Assembly (NCBI GenBank): GCA_900129595.1
Contig: FQWG01000025.1
Location: forward strand, 1 to 64,000
From: Flavobacterium frigidimaris
GTDB lineage: Bacteria; Bacteroidota; Bacteroidia; Flavobacteriales; Flavobacteriaceae
Length of the DNA stretch: 64,000 bases
Direction of reading: 5' to 3'
Positions 51,135 to 61,179 of the stretch are shown in pieces. The notes under the pieces were generated by a model, which did no database searches, was not told the DNA's origin, and was given only the letters and a program-made list of their open reading frames with translations. Each line of letters starts with the position of its first letter. Position 1 is the stretch's first letter. The position numbers were made by a program, and so were the translations under genes.

Positions 51135-53228
51135 ATGAGTAAAGCAATATATATAGCTACAAGTGATCATAATAGCGGAAAATCGATTATTACACTCGGT
51201 TTGATGAGTATTTTGATTGGAAAAACGGCTAAAGTGGGTTATTTCAGGCCCATTGTAGAGGATTTTGTCGACGGAGAACCGGATAATCATATAGAAACAG
51301 TTTTGTCGTATTTTAACCTGGATATCAAATTTGAGGATGCATATGCCATCACCAAAAGCAAACTGATCAAAAAGAAAAATAAAGGCAAAATAGGAGAGGT
51401 TTTAGACTTAATTATCGAAAAGTATAAAAAGCTCGAAGAACGTTTTGATTTTGTTCTGGTAGAAGGAACAAGTTTTACGGGCGAAGGAACTTCGATAGAA
51501 CTGGATTTGAATGTTCTAATTGCAAAAAACCTTGGGATTCCAACTATCATTATAGGTTCAGGAGTTGGAAAAACATTAGAGGAATTGGTAGACAGCCTTT
51601 ATTTAATTTACGATTCTTTCAAAATAAAAGATGTTGAGGTTTTATCGGTTATCGCTAATAAAGTACAGTTTGAAAACATCGAACTGGTAACACAAGGATT
51701 GCAGAAAAGTTTGCCTTCAAATGTGCTTATCAACACAATTCCGTTGATTTCCAGTTTAAACAATCCAACCATGCAGGAAATTGTCAATCAGCTGGATGCA
51801 AAAGTATTGTTTGGAAGTGCGTATTTAAATAATGAAATTGGTCATTTTAGCGTTGGTGCAATGCAACTGCATAATTACTTGGTTCATTTGCATGACAATG
51901 CCCTGGTAATTACACCGGGAGATCGTTCAGATATTATTTTAGGTGCGCTGCAAGCTAATGAATCAGCTAATTATCCCACTATTTCGGGAATTATCCTAAC
52001 CGGAAATATAGTTCCGGAAGAAAGTATCTTAAAACTAATAGAAGGACTTTCTGCTATTGTTCCTATTATTGCTGTTGACGGTGGGACATACAGTATCACG
52101 AATAAAATTGGTTCAATCAAATCAGAAATTTACGCGAATAATACCCATAAAATTGAAACATCGATCAGTACTTTCGAAAAATATGTAGCAGTAGATACGC
52201 TGTCTGAAAGGTTAATCACTTTTGTACCGGAAGGAATGACACCAAAAATGTTCCAGTACAATATGGTAAAAAGAGCCAAACAGCATCGTAAACACATTGT
52301 TTTGCCGGAAGGAACTGATGACAGAATTATCATGGCTGCTTCAAGATTGCTGGACATGGATGTAGTGGATATTTCTATAATTGGAGAAAGAAAACATATC
52401 GAAAATAAAGTTGCTGAATTAGGACTTACTTTTGATTTTTCGAAAGTGAATATTATCAATCCAAAAGAATCTGAGCTTTATGAGGATTATGCCAATACCT
52501 ATTATGAGCTTAGAAAAGCTAAAAATGTAAGCATTACCATGGCAAGGGATTTAATGGAAGATGTCTCGTATTTTGGTACTATGATGGTCTACAAAGGTCA
52601 TGCTGACGGAATGGTTTCCGGAGCAGCGCACACGACACAGCATACCATTTTGCCGGCACTGCAATTTATTAAAACGAAACCAAACTCATCAGTAGTTTCA
52701 TCCGTGTTTTTTATGTGTTTAGAAGATCGTGTTTCGGTATTTGGTGATTGTGCGATTAATCCAAATCCAACGGCAGAACAATTGGCAGAAATTGCTATTT
52801 CATCAGCGGAGTCAAGTTTGGCTTTCGGAATAGAACCCAAAATTGCCATGCTTTCTTATTCATCAGGATCATCAGGAAAAGGGGATGAAGTTGATAAAGT
52901 GAGAACCGCAACCGAAATTGTAAAACAAAAACGACCGGACCTGAAAATTGAAGGTCCAATTCAGTATGATGCGGCAGTCGATCGTGCAGTAGGAAAAAGT
53001 AAAATGCCGGATTCTGAAGTGGCAGGGCAGGCGAGTGTGCTTATTTTTCCTGATTTAAATACCGGAAATAACACTTATAAAGCCGTACAGAGAGAAACGG
53101 GAGCATTAGCCATTGGGCCAATGTTGCAGGGTTTAAACAAGCCTGTAAACGATTTGAGCCGAGGATGTACAGTAGATGATATCATTAATACAGTAGTCAT
53201 TACAGCGATTCAGGCGCAGGGTTTGTAA
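51135..53228 (+). CDS. pta: Phosphate acetyltransferase
   Basis: 697 residues, the long Pta form. N-terminal P-loop-like domain (about 1-220; IATSDHNSGKSIITLGL) and DRTGG domain (about 220-340), then the catalytic domain (about 365-697; RAKQHRKHIVLPEGTDDRI, DGMVSGAAHTT, EGPIQYDAAVD). It converts acetyl-CoA and phosphate to acetyl phosphate, which AckA (198 bp downstream) uses to make ATP and acetate. Classic pta-ackA pair. Confidence 0.96.
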   Translation: MSKAIYIATSDHNSGKSIITLGLMSILIGKTAKVGYFRPIVEDFVDGEPDNHIETVLSYFNLDIKFEDAYAITKSKLIKKKNKGKIGEVLDLIIEKYKKLEERFDFVLVEGTSFTGEGTSIELDLNVLIAKNLGIPTIIIGSGVGKTLEELVDSLYLIYDSFKIKDVEVLSVIANKVQFENIELVTQGLQKSLPSNVLINTIPLISSLNNPTMQEIVNQLDAKVLFGSAYLNNEIGHFSVGAMQLHNYLVHLHDNALVITPGDRSDIILGALQANESANYPTISGIILTGNIVPEESILKLIEGLSAIVPIIAVDGGTYSITNKIGSIKSEIYANNTHKIETSISTFEKYVAVDTLSERLITFVPEGMTPKMFQYNMVKRAKQHRKHIVLPEGTDDRIIMAASRLLDMDVVDISIIGERKHIENKVAELGLTFDFSKVNIINPKESELYEDYANTYYELRKAKNVSITMARDLMEDVSYFGTMMVYKGHADGMVSGAAHTTQHTILPALQFIKTKPNSSVVSSVFFMCLEDRVSVFGDCAINPNPTAEQLAEIAISSAESSLAFGIEPKIAMLSYSSGSSGKGDEVDKVRTATEIVKQKRPDLKIEGPIQYDAAVDRAVGKSKMPDSEVAGQASVLIFPDLNTGNNTYKAVQRETGALAIGPMLQGLNKPVNDLSRGCTVDDIINTVVITAIQAQGL

Positions 53229-53426
53229 TTTTGAATTTTGAGTTATGAGTTATAGGTCATGAGTTCAAAAAAATAATAAATCCGTTTTTATCCGCGTTTT
53301 GCTTTAGCAATTTGTGTCATCCACGTTCAAATTCTGTTCTATCTAAATAAATTTAAAAAGCTTTGAGGCTTTTAGTAAAAAATAAAACTTAGTGACTTAG
53401 TGCCTTTGTGGCAAAAACATAAAAAA
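53229..53426. other. pta-ackA spacer
   Basis: 198 bp with several short, repeat-like words (for example ATCCGTTTTTATCCGCG) often found between flavobacterial genes. No gene or clear hairpin. Confidence 0.4.
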
Positions 53427-54611
53427 ATGAAAATACTAATAATAAACTCAGGAAGTTCATCAATAAAATACCAATTAATGGTCATGCCAACAAACGAAGT
53501 AATTTGTTCCGGTATGATTGACAGAATTGGTTTAGAAACTTCTAACGTAACATTTAAAACTTCTTCTGATTCGATAGAAGAATTGCTTCCAATTCCGAAT
53601 CATAAAGTAGGTTTGCAAAAAGTGGCAGATATGCTTCTGCATCCTGAAAAAGGAGTTATAAAATCGACTTCCGAGATTGGTGCAGTGGGGCATCGTGTTG
53701 TGCACGGAGGAAGTTATTTCTCAGATACCACTATTATTACTGAAGAAGTCAAAGAAAAAATAAAAGAGCTTTCAGAACTGGCACCGCTACATAACCCGGC
53801 GCATTTAGTGGGAATAAATGTTGCCGAAGAAATTTTTTCGACCGCAAAACAAGTAGCCGTTTTTGATACTGCCTTTCATCAGACAATTCCTGTTGAAGCA
53901 CATAAGTATGCAATTCCAAATTATCTTTTAACAGAGAATAAAGTAAGGGTTTACGGTTTTCACGGAACAAGCCATAAATATGTTTCAGAAAAAGCAATTG
54001 AGCATTTAGAAAAGAGCACCAAAATAATTACCATTCACTTAGGAAACGGTTGTAGTATGACCGCAATTAAAGACGGGAAAAGCATTGATCACACGATGGG
54101 GTTTTCGCCTGCAAACGGCTTAATAATGGGGACTCGCGCAGGAGATATTGATCAGTCGGTTATTTTTTATATGGTTAAGAACCTGGGGTATTCTGCAGAT
54201 GAGGTAAATTCAATTTTACTGAAACAAAGCGGAATGCTCGGACTTACCGGATACAGCGATTTACGTGACATCGAGTCAGAAGCTGCAAAAGGAAATAAAG
54301 AGTGTGAACTGGCTTTACTGATGAATGCTTATCGCATTAGAAAATATATTGGTTCTTACACAGCTGCTTTAAACGGTCTGGATGCTATTATTTTTACAGC
54401 AGGAATTGGTGAAAATTCATCGTATATGCGCAAATTGGTTTGTACAGATCTGGATTATTTTGGAATTGAAATAGACGATGAAAAAAATCAAATTCGTTCT
54501 AAGGAAATCAGGGAAATTAATAAAGCAAATTCAAAAACTAAAGTGCTGGTGATACCTACAGATGAAGAATATGAAATTGCAAATCAGGTGTACCAATTGC
54601 TACAGAATTAA
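53427..54611 (+). CDS. ackA: Acetate kinase
   Basis: 394 residues from the ATG at 53427 (MKILIINSGSSSIKYQL); an in-frame GTG at 53400 would add nine non-conserved residues. Family signatures: ILIINSGSSSIKYQL, GHRVVHGG, FDTAFHQT, GFHGTSHKYVSEKA, HLGNGCSMTAI and FTAGIGENS. It turns acetyl phosphate and ADP into acetate and ATP. Second gene of the pta-ackA pair. Confidence 0.97.
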   Translation: MKILIINSGSSSIKYQLMVMPTNEVICSGMIDRIGLETSNVTFKTSSDSIEELLPIPNHKVGLQKVADMLLHPEKGVIKSTSEIGAVGHRVVHGGSYFSDTTIITEEVKEKIKELSELAPLHNPAHLVGINVAEEIFSTAKQVAVFDTAFHQTIPVEAHKYAIPNYLLTENKVRVYGFHGTSHKYVSEKAIEHLEKSTKIITIHLGNGCSMTAIKDGKSIDHTMGFSPANGLIMGTRAGDIDQSVIFYMVKNLGYSADEVNSILLKQSGMLGLTGYSDLRDIESEAAKGNKECELALLMNAYRIRKYIGSYTAALNGLDAIIFTAGIGENSSYMRKLVCTDLDYFGIEIDDEKNQIRSKEIREINKANSKTKVLVIPTDEEYEIANQVYQLLQN

Positions 54612-54639
54612 TTGATGCTACGATCTTAAATTACTTCAG

Positions 54640-55062
54640 ATGATTATTATAACATTAGTATTGTTTTTAATTTTTGCCACGATTTCAGCGCTTCATTTTT
54701 ATTGGGGTTTTGGAGGCAAATGGGGAAGTCAGGCTGTTGTGCCAACTAAAGATGACGGAATGCCGCTTTTTGTGCCCAGAACAATTTCAACCTTTATAGT
54801 GGCCATTGGTTTGCTGGGTTTTGGTATTTTTTATTTGATAAAATATGGATTAATAGCTGTTAGTCTGCCGGAATGGCTAAATAAATCGGGATTCTGGATC
54901 ATAATTTCAATATTTATTTTAAGGGCTATTGGAGATTTCAATTACGTTGGGTTCTTCAAAAAACACAAAAGTTCTGAATTTGCGATAAAAGATACAAAGT
55001 ATTATGCTCCTCTGTGTTTGCTGATCGGAGTATTAACATTAATATTGGTATTTTGTAATTAG
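54640..55062 (+). CDS. DUF3995 membrane protein
   Basis: 140 residues with four membrane helices. It matches DUF3995: ISALHFYWGFGGKWGSQAVV in the first helix/loop, LRAIGDFNYVGFFKK before the last helices. Function unknown. It starts 28 bp after ackA and ends at a terminator, so it may be co-transcribed with pta-ackA. Confidence 0.88.
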   Translation: MIIITLVLFLIFATISALHFYWGFGGKWGSQAVVPTKDDGMPLFVPRTISTFIVAIGLLGFGIFYLIKYGLIAVSLPEWLNKSGFWIIISIFILRAIGDFNYVGFFKKHKSSEFAIKDTKYYAPLCLLIGVLTLILVFCN

Positions 55063-55085
55063 CTGTTTAGTTAATTACAGCTATA

Positions 55086-55116
55086 AAAAAAGCTCCTCAA
55101 TCGAGGAGCTTTTTTA
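55086..55116 (+). terminator. Terminator after the DUF3995 gene
   Basis: AAAAAGCTCCTC (55087-55098) and GAGGAGCTTTTT (55103-55114), 12-bp stem with loop AATC, T-run. Confidence 0.9.
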
Positions 55117-55136
55117 TGTTTTTAAATATTTGTCAG

Positions 55137-55144
55137 TATCTTTG
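55137..55144 (+). promoter_or_regulatory. -7 box of the Y_Y_Y/LuxR regulator gene
   Basis: TATCTTTG fits TAnnTTTG and lies 18 bp before the TTG chosen as start codon (55163). It supports that start over the TTG at 55130, which would lie upstream of the box. Confidence 0.45.
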
Positions 55145-55162
55145 AATATAAATCCGAACATT

Positions 55163-57907
55163 TTGAAATCGATACTTCTAAAACTGTTTTTCTTGTTTTT
55201 CATTGTTTCACAAATACAAGCACAAGAACTACTTCCTTTCGTAGAAAACTATAATAAATCAGATTATCAGGGCGACAATCAAATTTGGAATGTCGTTCAG
55301 GGAAAAGATAATGCCATGTATTTTGCCAATAACCATTATTTATTGCGATATGATGGCGTGATTTGGGAAAAATATACACTGCCTAATAAAACGATTATCC
55401 GCTCGATTATGGTCGAAGGCGATAAAATCTATTCCGGGTCCTACAAAGAGTTTGGTTATTGGTATAGAAAAGACGGAAAAATGCATTATGTGTCGATTAC
55501 CAAAAATCTTCGCTTATTTGATGAAAAAGACAATGAAGAAATCTGGAAAATTTTTAAATTCAACGGATCTATTTATTTTCAATCTTTTAATGATGTTTTT
55601 ATTTATAATGGAAAGCACATTCAAAAAATCAGATTTCCGTTTTTAATATCCTATTGTTTCGTAGTTGACAATGATGTTTATGTGGCCTCAGTAGAAAAAG
55701 GTCTCTTTAAAATGAACGGGGCAAGGATAGCAAATCCAAAAGGGTGGAATGTATTAAAAAAGACTGTAGTTCATGCTATTGAAAAGTACCAGAACAAGAA
55801 TTACATTTTTACTCAGAAAAAAGGGATTTTTATAGTCGAAAAAAATGGTTTGGTGCCCTGGAATAACCCTTTAAACGAAACCTTAAAAGCAGCGACAATC
55901 AATGTAGCCAAATTTATTAAAAATAATAAACTGGTTATAGGAACCGGTAACAGAGGTCTTTTTATTTATGATTTCAATACAGATACTTATAAGAATATCG
56001 ATCGCAACAATGTCTTAAAGAACAATTCGGTTTTGAGCATTGGTTTTGATAACGAAAATGATCTGTGGCTTGGTCTGGACAATGGTATTACGCATGTAGA
56101 AATAAATTCTCCAATATCATTTTTTTATGATAATTCAGGAATTTTAGGTTCTGTTTATTCTGTGGCAGCAATTGATAAAGGATATTTAATTGCATCAAAT
56201 CACGGTATTTTTGAGTTTGTTTCAGGTAAGTTTAAAATGATGCCCAATACCCAGGGTCAGGCATGGAATATTACTAAAATTAACAATAAGTATATTATTG
56301 GACATAATGACGGAAACTTTTGTTATGAAAACGGCTCTCTAGTTAAAATCAATACTATAAACGGCGGTTGGAACTTGTCTAAAAGCAGTATCAATAATAC
56401 GTATTTTCAATCTACTTACAGCGGAGTTCTGGTGTATGATAATCCTTCGGACCTGTCGCAGTACAAAATCATAAATGATCTTTCGAAACCCATAAAATAT
56501 GTTGCCCAGAACAAAAAGAATGAGATTTGGGCTGCTGATAATTATCGCGGATTGTATCGCGTGGTCTACGATGATAATTATAAAACAAAAAAGGTCGAGA
56601 ACATTACGCAGCAAAGTAAAATAAAAAATGATTTTGGAGTTAAGATTTTTGAATTTAGAAAAGAGATCCTTTTTCTGATCAATAATCTGTGGTATACCTA
56701 TAATTCTATTTCGAATACTCTTGAGGAGAACGAATTGTTCAATTCTAACTTCAAGAATATAACAGATGTTGTAGCTATAGACGAAGATCATTTTGTGGTA
56801 CTTCAGAATGGGATTTTATATCATATTTATGCAAATGGGAATAAATTTATATGGAATATCATTCAGGAGAAGTATTATAAAGGAACTTTAATCAATGATA
56901 ATCTAAGAATTTTTAAGACTCAGAATCATTACTTGCTCAATCTTGATGACGGATTTATTTCTCTTCAATTAAAATATGTGAACAAACAGGGGTCAAATGT
57001 AAAAATTGAAGCTTTTAACGAAGAAAACTTAATTACTAATGACACCAAGATAAAATACAATACCGAGCTAAAAATAAACGTGATCTCGGGGATTTATGGC
57101 GCAAGTAAACCTAATTTATTTTATAAGATCAATAAAGGCAAAGAATTCATACAGATTTCTAATGGATTGATTGAATTAAATAATCTAAGTAGCGGCTATC
57201 ATTCTGTAGTGGTGTATAAACATGATGGCGCGAGTTATGAGAAAGTGTCTGCTTTTGATTTTAAAGTAGCTGAACCCTGGTATTTTTCTATTTGGATGAT
57301 TTTACTTTATTTGTTAATAGTGGGAGCAGTCCTGTTTTTCTATTACAAATGGAATAAGCTTCGTTATATGCAAAAGTTAAAATTGCAGGCAGAAGAATTA
57401 AAGCATCAGCGTGAAATTCTTGAAATGGAACTAAAGGCTGAAAACGAATTGAATGTTCAGGAGTATGAAAAACACATTCTGGAACTCGAATTGCAAACAA
57501 AATCGTCAGAAGTTGCGGGGAAATCTTTGTCTATTGCAAAGCAAAGCGAAATGATCGAAAATATCCAGAGCATTTTAGATTCAGAGAAAGATTTTAATAA
57601 GCTGAAAAGCGAAATCAAAAAAGCAATTAAGATAAATGAAGTAAATAAACACGAGTGGGAAATTTTTGAAACTAATCTAAATCAAATTCACAACGAATTT
57701 ATTATTAACCTTTCCAAGAAGTATCCAAACCTTACTCCAAAGGATATCAAGCTGTGTGTTTATCTTAAAATGAATCTTTCTTCAAAGGAAATTGCACCTA
57801 TGATGAATATCTCATTTAGAGGCGTAGAACTACACCGATATCGCTTAAGAAAGAAACTTAACCTCTCTCAGGAAGATAATCTCTCAAAATTTTTATTAAG
57901 TGTGTAA
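55163..57907 (+). CDS. Beta-propeller/Y_Y_Y sensor with LuxR-type DNA-binding domain
   Basis: About 914 residues from TTG at 55163, chosen because it gives the signal peptide KSILLKLFFLFFIVSQIQAQ; TTG at 55130 is an alternative (925 residues). Periplasmic beta-propeller of the two-component regulator type (about 20-640), Y_Y_Y domain (about 645-720), one membrane helix (FSIWMILLYLLIVGAVLFFY), coiled coil (about 755-830) and a C-terminal LuxR HTH (LTPKDIKLCVYLKMNLSSKE, IAPMMNISFRGVELHRYRLR). No kinase or receiver domain. This SusR-like layout signals directly from periplasm to DNA and normally controls the adjacent glycan locus, here SusC/SusD/glycoamylase. Confidence 0.9.
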   Translation: MKSILLKLFFLFFIVSQIQAQELLPFVENYNKSDYQGDNQIWNVVQGKDNAMYFANNHYLLRYDGVIWEKYTLPNKTIIRSIMVEGDKIYSGSYKEFGYWYRKDGKMHYVSITKNLRLFDEKDNEEIWKIFKFNGSIYFQSFNDVFIYNGKHIQKIRFPFLISYCFVVDNDVYVASVEKGLFKMNGARIANPKGWNVLKKTVVHAIEKYQNKNYIFTQKKGIFIVEKNGLVPWNNPLNETLKAATINVAKFIKNNKLVIGTGNRGLFIYDFNTDTYKNIDRNNVLKNNSVLSIGFDNENDLWLGLDNGITHVEINSPISFFYDNSGILGSVYSVAAIDKGYLIASNHGIFEFVSGKFKMMPNTQGQAWNITKINNKYIIGHNDGNFCYENGSLVKINTINGGWNLSKSSINNTYFQSTYSGVLVYDNPSDLSQYKIINDLSKPIKYVAQNKKNEIWAADNYRGLYRVVYDDNYKTKKVENITQQSKIKNDFGVKIFEFRKEILFLINNLWYTYNSISNTLEENELFNSNFKNITDVVAIDEDHFVVLQNGILYHIYANGNKFIWNIIQEKYYKGTLINDNLRIFKTQNHYLLNLDDGFISLQLKYVNKQGSNVKIEAFNEENLITNDTKIKYNTELKINVISGIYGASKPNLFYKINKGKEFIQISNGLIELNNLSSGYHSVVVYKHDGASYEKVSAFDFKVAEPWYFSIWMILLYLLIVGAVLFFYYKWNKLRYMQKLKLQAEELKHQREILEMELKAENELNVQEYEKHILELELQTKSSEVAGKSLSIAKQSEMIENIQSILDSEKDFNKLKSEIKKAIKINEVNKHEWEIFETNLNQIHNEFIINLSKKYPNLTPKDIKLCVYLKMNLSSKEIAPMMNISFRGVELHRYRLRKKLNLSQEDNLSKFLLSV

Positions 57908-57978
57908 GATTTGTATTTGTTTTTTAAGGATATTATATTTTTAAGTATCTTTTTTTATATAATTACAATACATCATTA

Positions 57979-58102
57979 CTACATCATAACGTTATGTTAA
58001 TAAAAATATTTTAACATTTATAATGTTGATTATCATTAGTATATGTTGATATTTTAACATAATGATGTAGCTATGTTGTAGTGCTGTTTGATGTACTACA
58101 AC
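57979..58102. promoter_or_regulatory. Inverted repeats upstream of the susC-like gene
   Basis: CTACATCAT (57979-57987) and TTATGTTAA (57992-58000) are mirrored by TTAACATAA and ATGATGTAG (58054-58070), arms of a 90-bp dyad. A second dyad, GTTGTAGT/ACTACAAC (58075-58082 and 58095-58102), follows 50 bp before the start codon. These are candidate binding sites of the upstream LuxR-type regulator. Confidence 0.6.
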
Positions 58103-58151
58103 GTTGTAATTGTTTAATTTGGCTCTACTAACTTAAACGATTACGAACTGT

Positions 58152-61100
58152 ATGAAAAATTTTATTTTTAGCTTTTTAGCACTCTTGCTATTGCCGGCAT
58201 ATATGTCTGGACAAGCAATTAAAGGAAAAGTAGTAGACAGTAGCGGAATGGGAATTCCTGGAGCAATTATTTCTGCTCCTACTTCCAGAGTCTCTGCTGA
58301 TGCTGATTTCGACGGAAATTTTACAATAAACGCCAAAGAGGGTGAGATTCTTAAAATCTCAATGTTGGGTTTTGAAGCTGTTTCTATTGCAGCTACAACA
58401 GCCCCAATGACAATCACATTAAAAGATGCTCAAGACACAGCTTTAAAAGAAGTTGTCGTTATTGGGTACGGTACCAGAAAAAAAATTGACAATACTTCGG
58501 CTATTACTTCATTAAAGGCAGAAGATGTTACAAGAACAAAGGTACTAAATGCTTCTCAGGCTATTCAGGGTAAAGCTGCGGGAGTTCAGGTAACTTCTTC
58601 AGATGTTCCAGGAAGTACACCTTCAGTAGTTATTAGAGGTTTAGGTACGGCATTGGGAGGAAGAAATCCTTTGTATATTGTTGATGGAATGCCAACAGAA
58701 AACATCAATAATATCAATACAAACGATATTACATCGTATGAAATTCTTAAAGATGCTTCATCTCTTGCTATTTACGGTACCAGAGCTGCAAATGGAGTTA
58801 TCATTATTACTACTAAAAAAGGTAAAGGAGACAAGATTTCTGTAGAAGTAGAAAGTTTTGGAGGTATTAGAACACCGCTTAAGAAAGTAAAAATGGCTGA
58901 TGCTAATCAATATGCAAGCTATACTAATGCTTCTTTAGGAACAAACAAATTTTCAACAAACCAGCCTATTAATACAAATTGGTTTGATGAAATTACAAGA
59001 ACTGGTACTTACACTCAAAACAATATCTCTATTTCTGGCGCGTCAGAAAATGTTAAATATTTTTTTAGTGCGGGTAACTATGAGGAAAAAGCAGTTCTTA
59101 ACGGATTAGATTATAGCCGTACAAGTTTTAGAAATAATAATGAATTTAAACTTTCTAAAAAAGTTACTTTAAATCAGAACTTCAGCTTTACATCGGCTAA
59201 TTCTACACCAAAACCATTAGGGGCATTTACAAATGCATACAAGCAGTCACCAATTGTTCCGGTTCGTTTTGCGAATGGCCAATATGGTGCACCTTTTGCA
59301 GATACAAACGGAGTAGCAAGCCCAACTGGTACTTCATTTAACAATGTTGGTAATCCTGTAGCACAATTAGATTTTTATAACGAACAACAAAGAAGTATTA
59401 CACTTCAGGGTGGTTTGAAATTAGATTATGAAATTGTAACAGGTTTAAAGTTTACTTCACAATTTAATGGTGAATACTATACTTGGAAAAATTATAATTT
59501 CGAGGATTCTAAAAATAGTTGGTTAGCAGCTAATCCAACTCGTAAAGATGCAGATTATTCAAGTACTGATCCTATCAATTTATTGACTAGAGGCAGAGAG
59601 CAGTATTTTAACTGGAACTTATCTAATTATTTAACTTACAATAAAGTATTTGCTAAGATTCATGACGTAGAATTAACAGCCGGTATTGAAACTTCTGTAA
59701 AAGGTCCAAGAGAAAAATTAGTAATCACTAGAAAAAATGTAAGCCCAGATTCTAACTATTGGTCTTTATATAATGCAAAAGATGCAAAAGGTGTAGATTA
59801 CTCAGGTACAATTACAAATTTACAAGATATTGTATTCAACGAAAGTAAATTAGCTTCTTATTTTGGACGTTTTCAGTACAAATTAATGGACAGATACTTA
59901 GTAACTGGAACTATTAGACGTGACGGATCTTCAAATTTCGCAAAAGATTATCGTTGGGGAACTTTCCCATCTGTAGGTCTTGGATGGATCATGACTAAAG
60001 AAAGTTTCTTGTCAGATATTAAAGGAGTTGATTTAATCAAATTTAGAGGAAGTTGGGGTAAATTGGGTAACCAAAATGTACCATTAAACAGCCAGAGCTA
60101 TAATTCAGGATTAAATAGTTATTTAGGAGGTTCAATCTTAAATGAAGGAACAAGTATAACTTCTCAAATTGACCCTGCTTTATCATGGGAAATTACTGAA
60201 GAGTCTTCTGCGGGTGTAGATTTCGAATTCTTAGGAAGCAGATTAAAAGGATCATTTGATGTTTATAATAAAAATACAGATAACGTAATTTTATATGTAA
60301 AACCTTATCCAACTTCTGGAATTACAACTGCATCTCCTTCTCATGTTGGTGAAGTTTCAAATAAAGGTTATGAAATTTCTTTACGTTGGGATGATAAAAT
60401 CACTGACAATTTAAGCTACTGGGTTGGAGGAAACTTCTCTCATAACAAAAATGAGCTTACAAGCTTAAAAGATGTTTCGTTATCTCAGGTAATTGGAGGT
60501 AATTTAGGAAATGGCCAAGATACTAAATTGTTATACAATAACTCAATTGGCCAGCCATTAGGTAGTTTTTATCTTTATGAGTATGCAGGTGTTGATCCGG
60601 CAAACGGAAACATGCTTTATTATAATGCTGCGGGTGCTAAGGTAACTCAGGATGCTCTATCTGCAACAGCTGACAGAAAATATGTAGGTTCAATTTTACC
60701 AAAAGCTAACTACGGAATTTCTCTAGGATTAGTTTACAAAAATATTGATTTCTCAGTTGACGGATATGGTACTGGTGGAGCTAAAGTATATAATGGTAAA
60801 AAAGCACAGCGTTTTGGAGGTGAAAATATTGAAGCTTCTATGACAAATAATTATTGGACACCAACAAATACAACATCACCAAATCCAAGACCATTTAATA
60901 CTGTTCCTGTTGCTTCAACTTATTATATGGAATCTGCAGATTTCTTTAGAATCAACAACATCACAATTGGATACAAACTTCCTCTTAAAGAAGATCAATT
61001 TATTAGTTCTTGCAGAATTTATCTTAATGCTATTAACCCGTTTATTACACAGAAATATTCTGGTTTCTCTCCTGAGTTAAATGGAGATGGTAATCCTTAC

Positions 61101-61175
61101 GGAACACAAGGTGTTGAATTGGATGCTTACCCAACATTAAGATCATTTGTAATTGGTGCTAATTTAAAATTTTAA
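58152..61175 (+). CDS. SusC/RagA family TonB-linked outer-membrane protein
   Basis: 1007 residues. Signal peptide (MKNFIFSFLALLLLPAYMSG), CarboxypepD_reg-like domain (IKGKVVDSSGMGIPGA), plug domain with the SusC signature (VVVIGYGTRKKIDNTSAI, NPLYIVDGMP, RAANGVIIITTKKG) and a 22-stranded barrel ending VIGANLKF. It imports oligosaccharides through the outer membrane with TonB energy, paired with the SusD encoded 4 bp downstream. Confidence 0.96.
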   Translation: MKNFIFSFLALLLLPAYMSGQAIKGKVVDSSGMGIPGAIISAPTSRVSADADFDGNFTINAKEGEILKISMLGFEAVSIAATTAPMTITLKDAQDTALKEVVVIGYGTRKKIDNTSAITSLKAEDVTRTKVLNASQAIQGKAAGVQVTSSDVPGSTPSVVIRGLGTALGGRNPLYIVDGMPTENINNINTNDITSYEILKDASSLAIYGTRAANGVIIITTKKGKGDKISVEVESFGGIRTPLKKVKMADANQYASYTNASLGTNKFSTNQPINTNWFDEITRTGTYTQNNISISGASENVKYFFSAGNYEEKAVLNGLDYSRTSFRNNNEFKLSKKVTLNQNFSFTSANSTPKPLGAFTNAYKQSPIVPVRFANGQYGAPFADTNGVASPTGTSFNNVGNPVAQLDFYNEQQRSITLQGGLKLDYEIVTGLKFTSQFNGEYYTWKNYNFEDSKNSWLAANPTRKDADYSSTDPINLLTRGREQYFNWNLSNYLTYNKVFAKIHDVELTAGIETSVKGPREKLVITRKNVSPDSNYWSLYNAKDAKGVDYSGTITNLQDIVFNESKLASYFGRFQYKLMDRYLVTGTIRRDGSSNFAKDYRWGTFPSVGLGWIMTKESFLSDIKGVDLIKFRGSWGKLGNQNVPLNSQSYNSGLNSYLGGSILNEGTSITSQIDPALSWEITEESSAGVDFEFLGSRLKGSFDVYNKNTDNVILYVKPYPTSGITTASPSHVGEVSNKGYEISLRWDDKITDNLSYWVGGNFSHNKNELTSLKDVSLSQVIGGNLGNGQDTKLLYNNSIGQPLGSFYLYEYAGVDPANGNMLYYNAAGAKVTQDALSATADRKYVGSILPKANYGISLGLVYKNIDFSVDGYGTGGAKVYNGKKAQRFGGENIEASMTNNYWTPTNTTSPNPRPFNTVPVASTYYMESADFFRINNITIGYKLPLKEDQFISSCRIYLNAINPFITQKYSGFSPELNGDGNPYGTQGVELDAYPTLRSFVIGANLKF

Positions 61176-61179
61176 TATT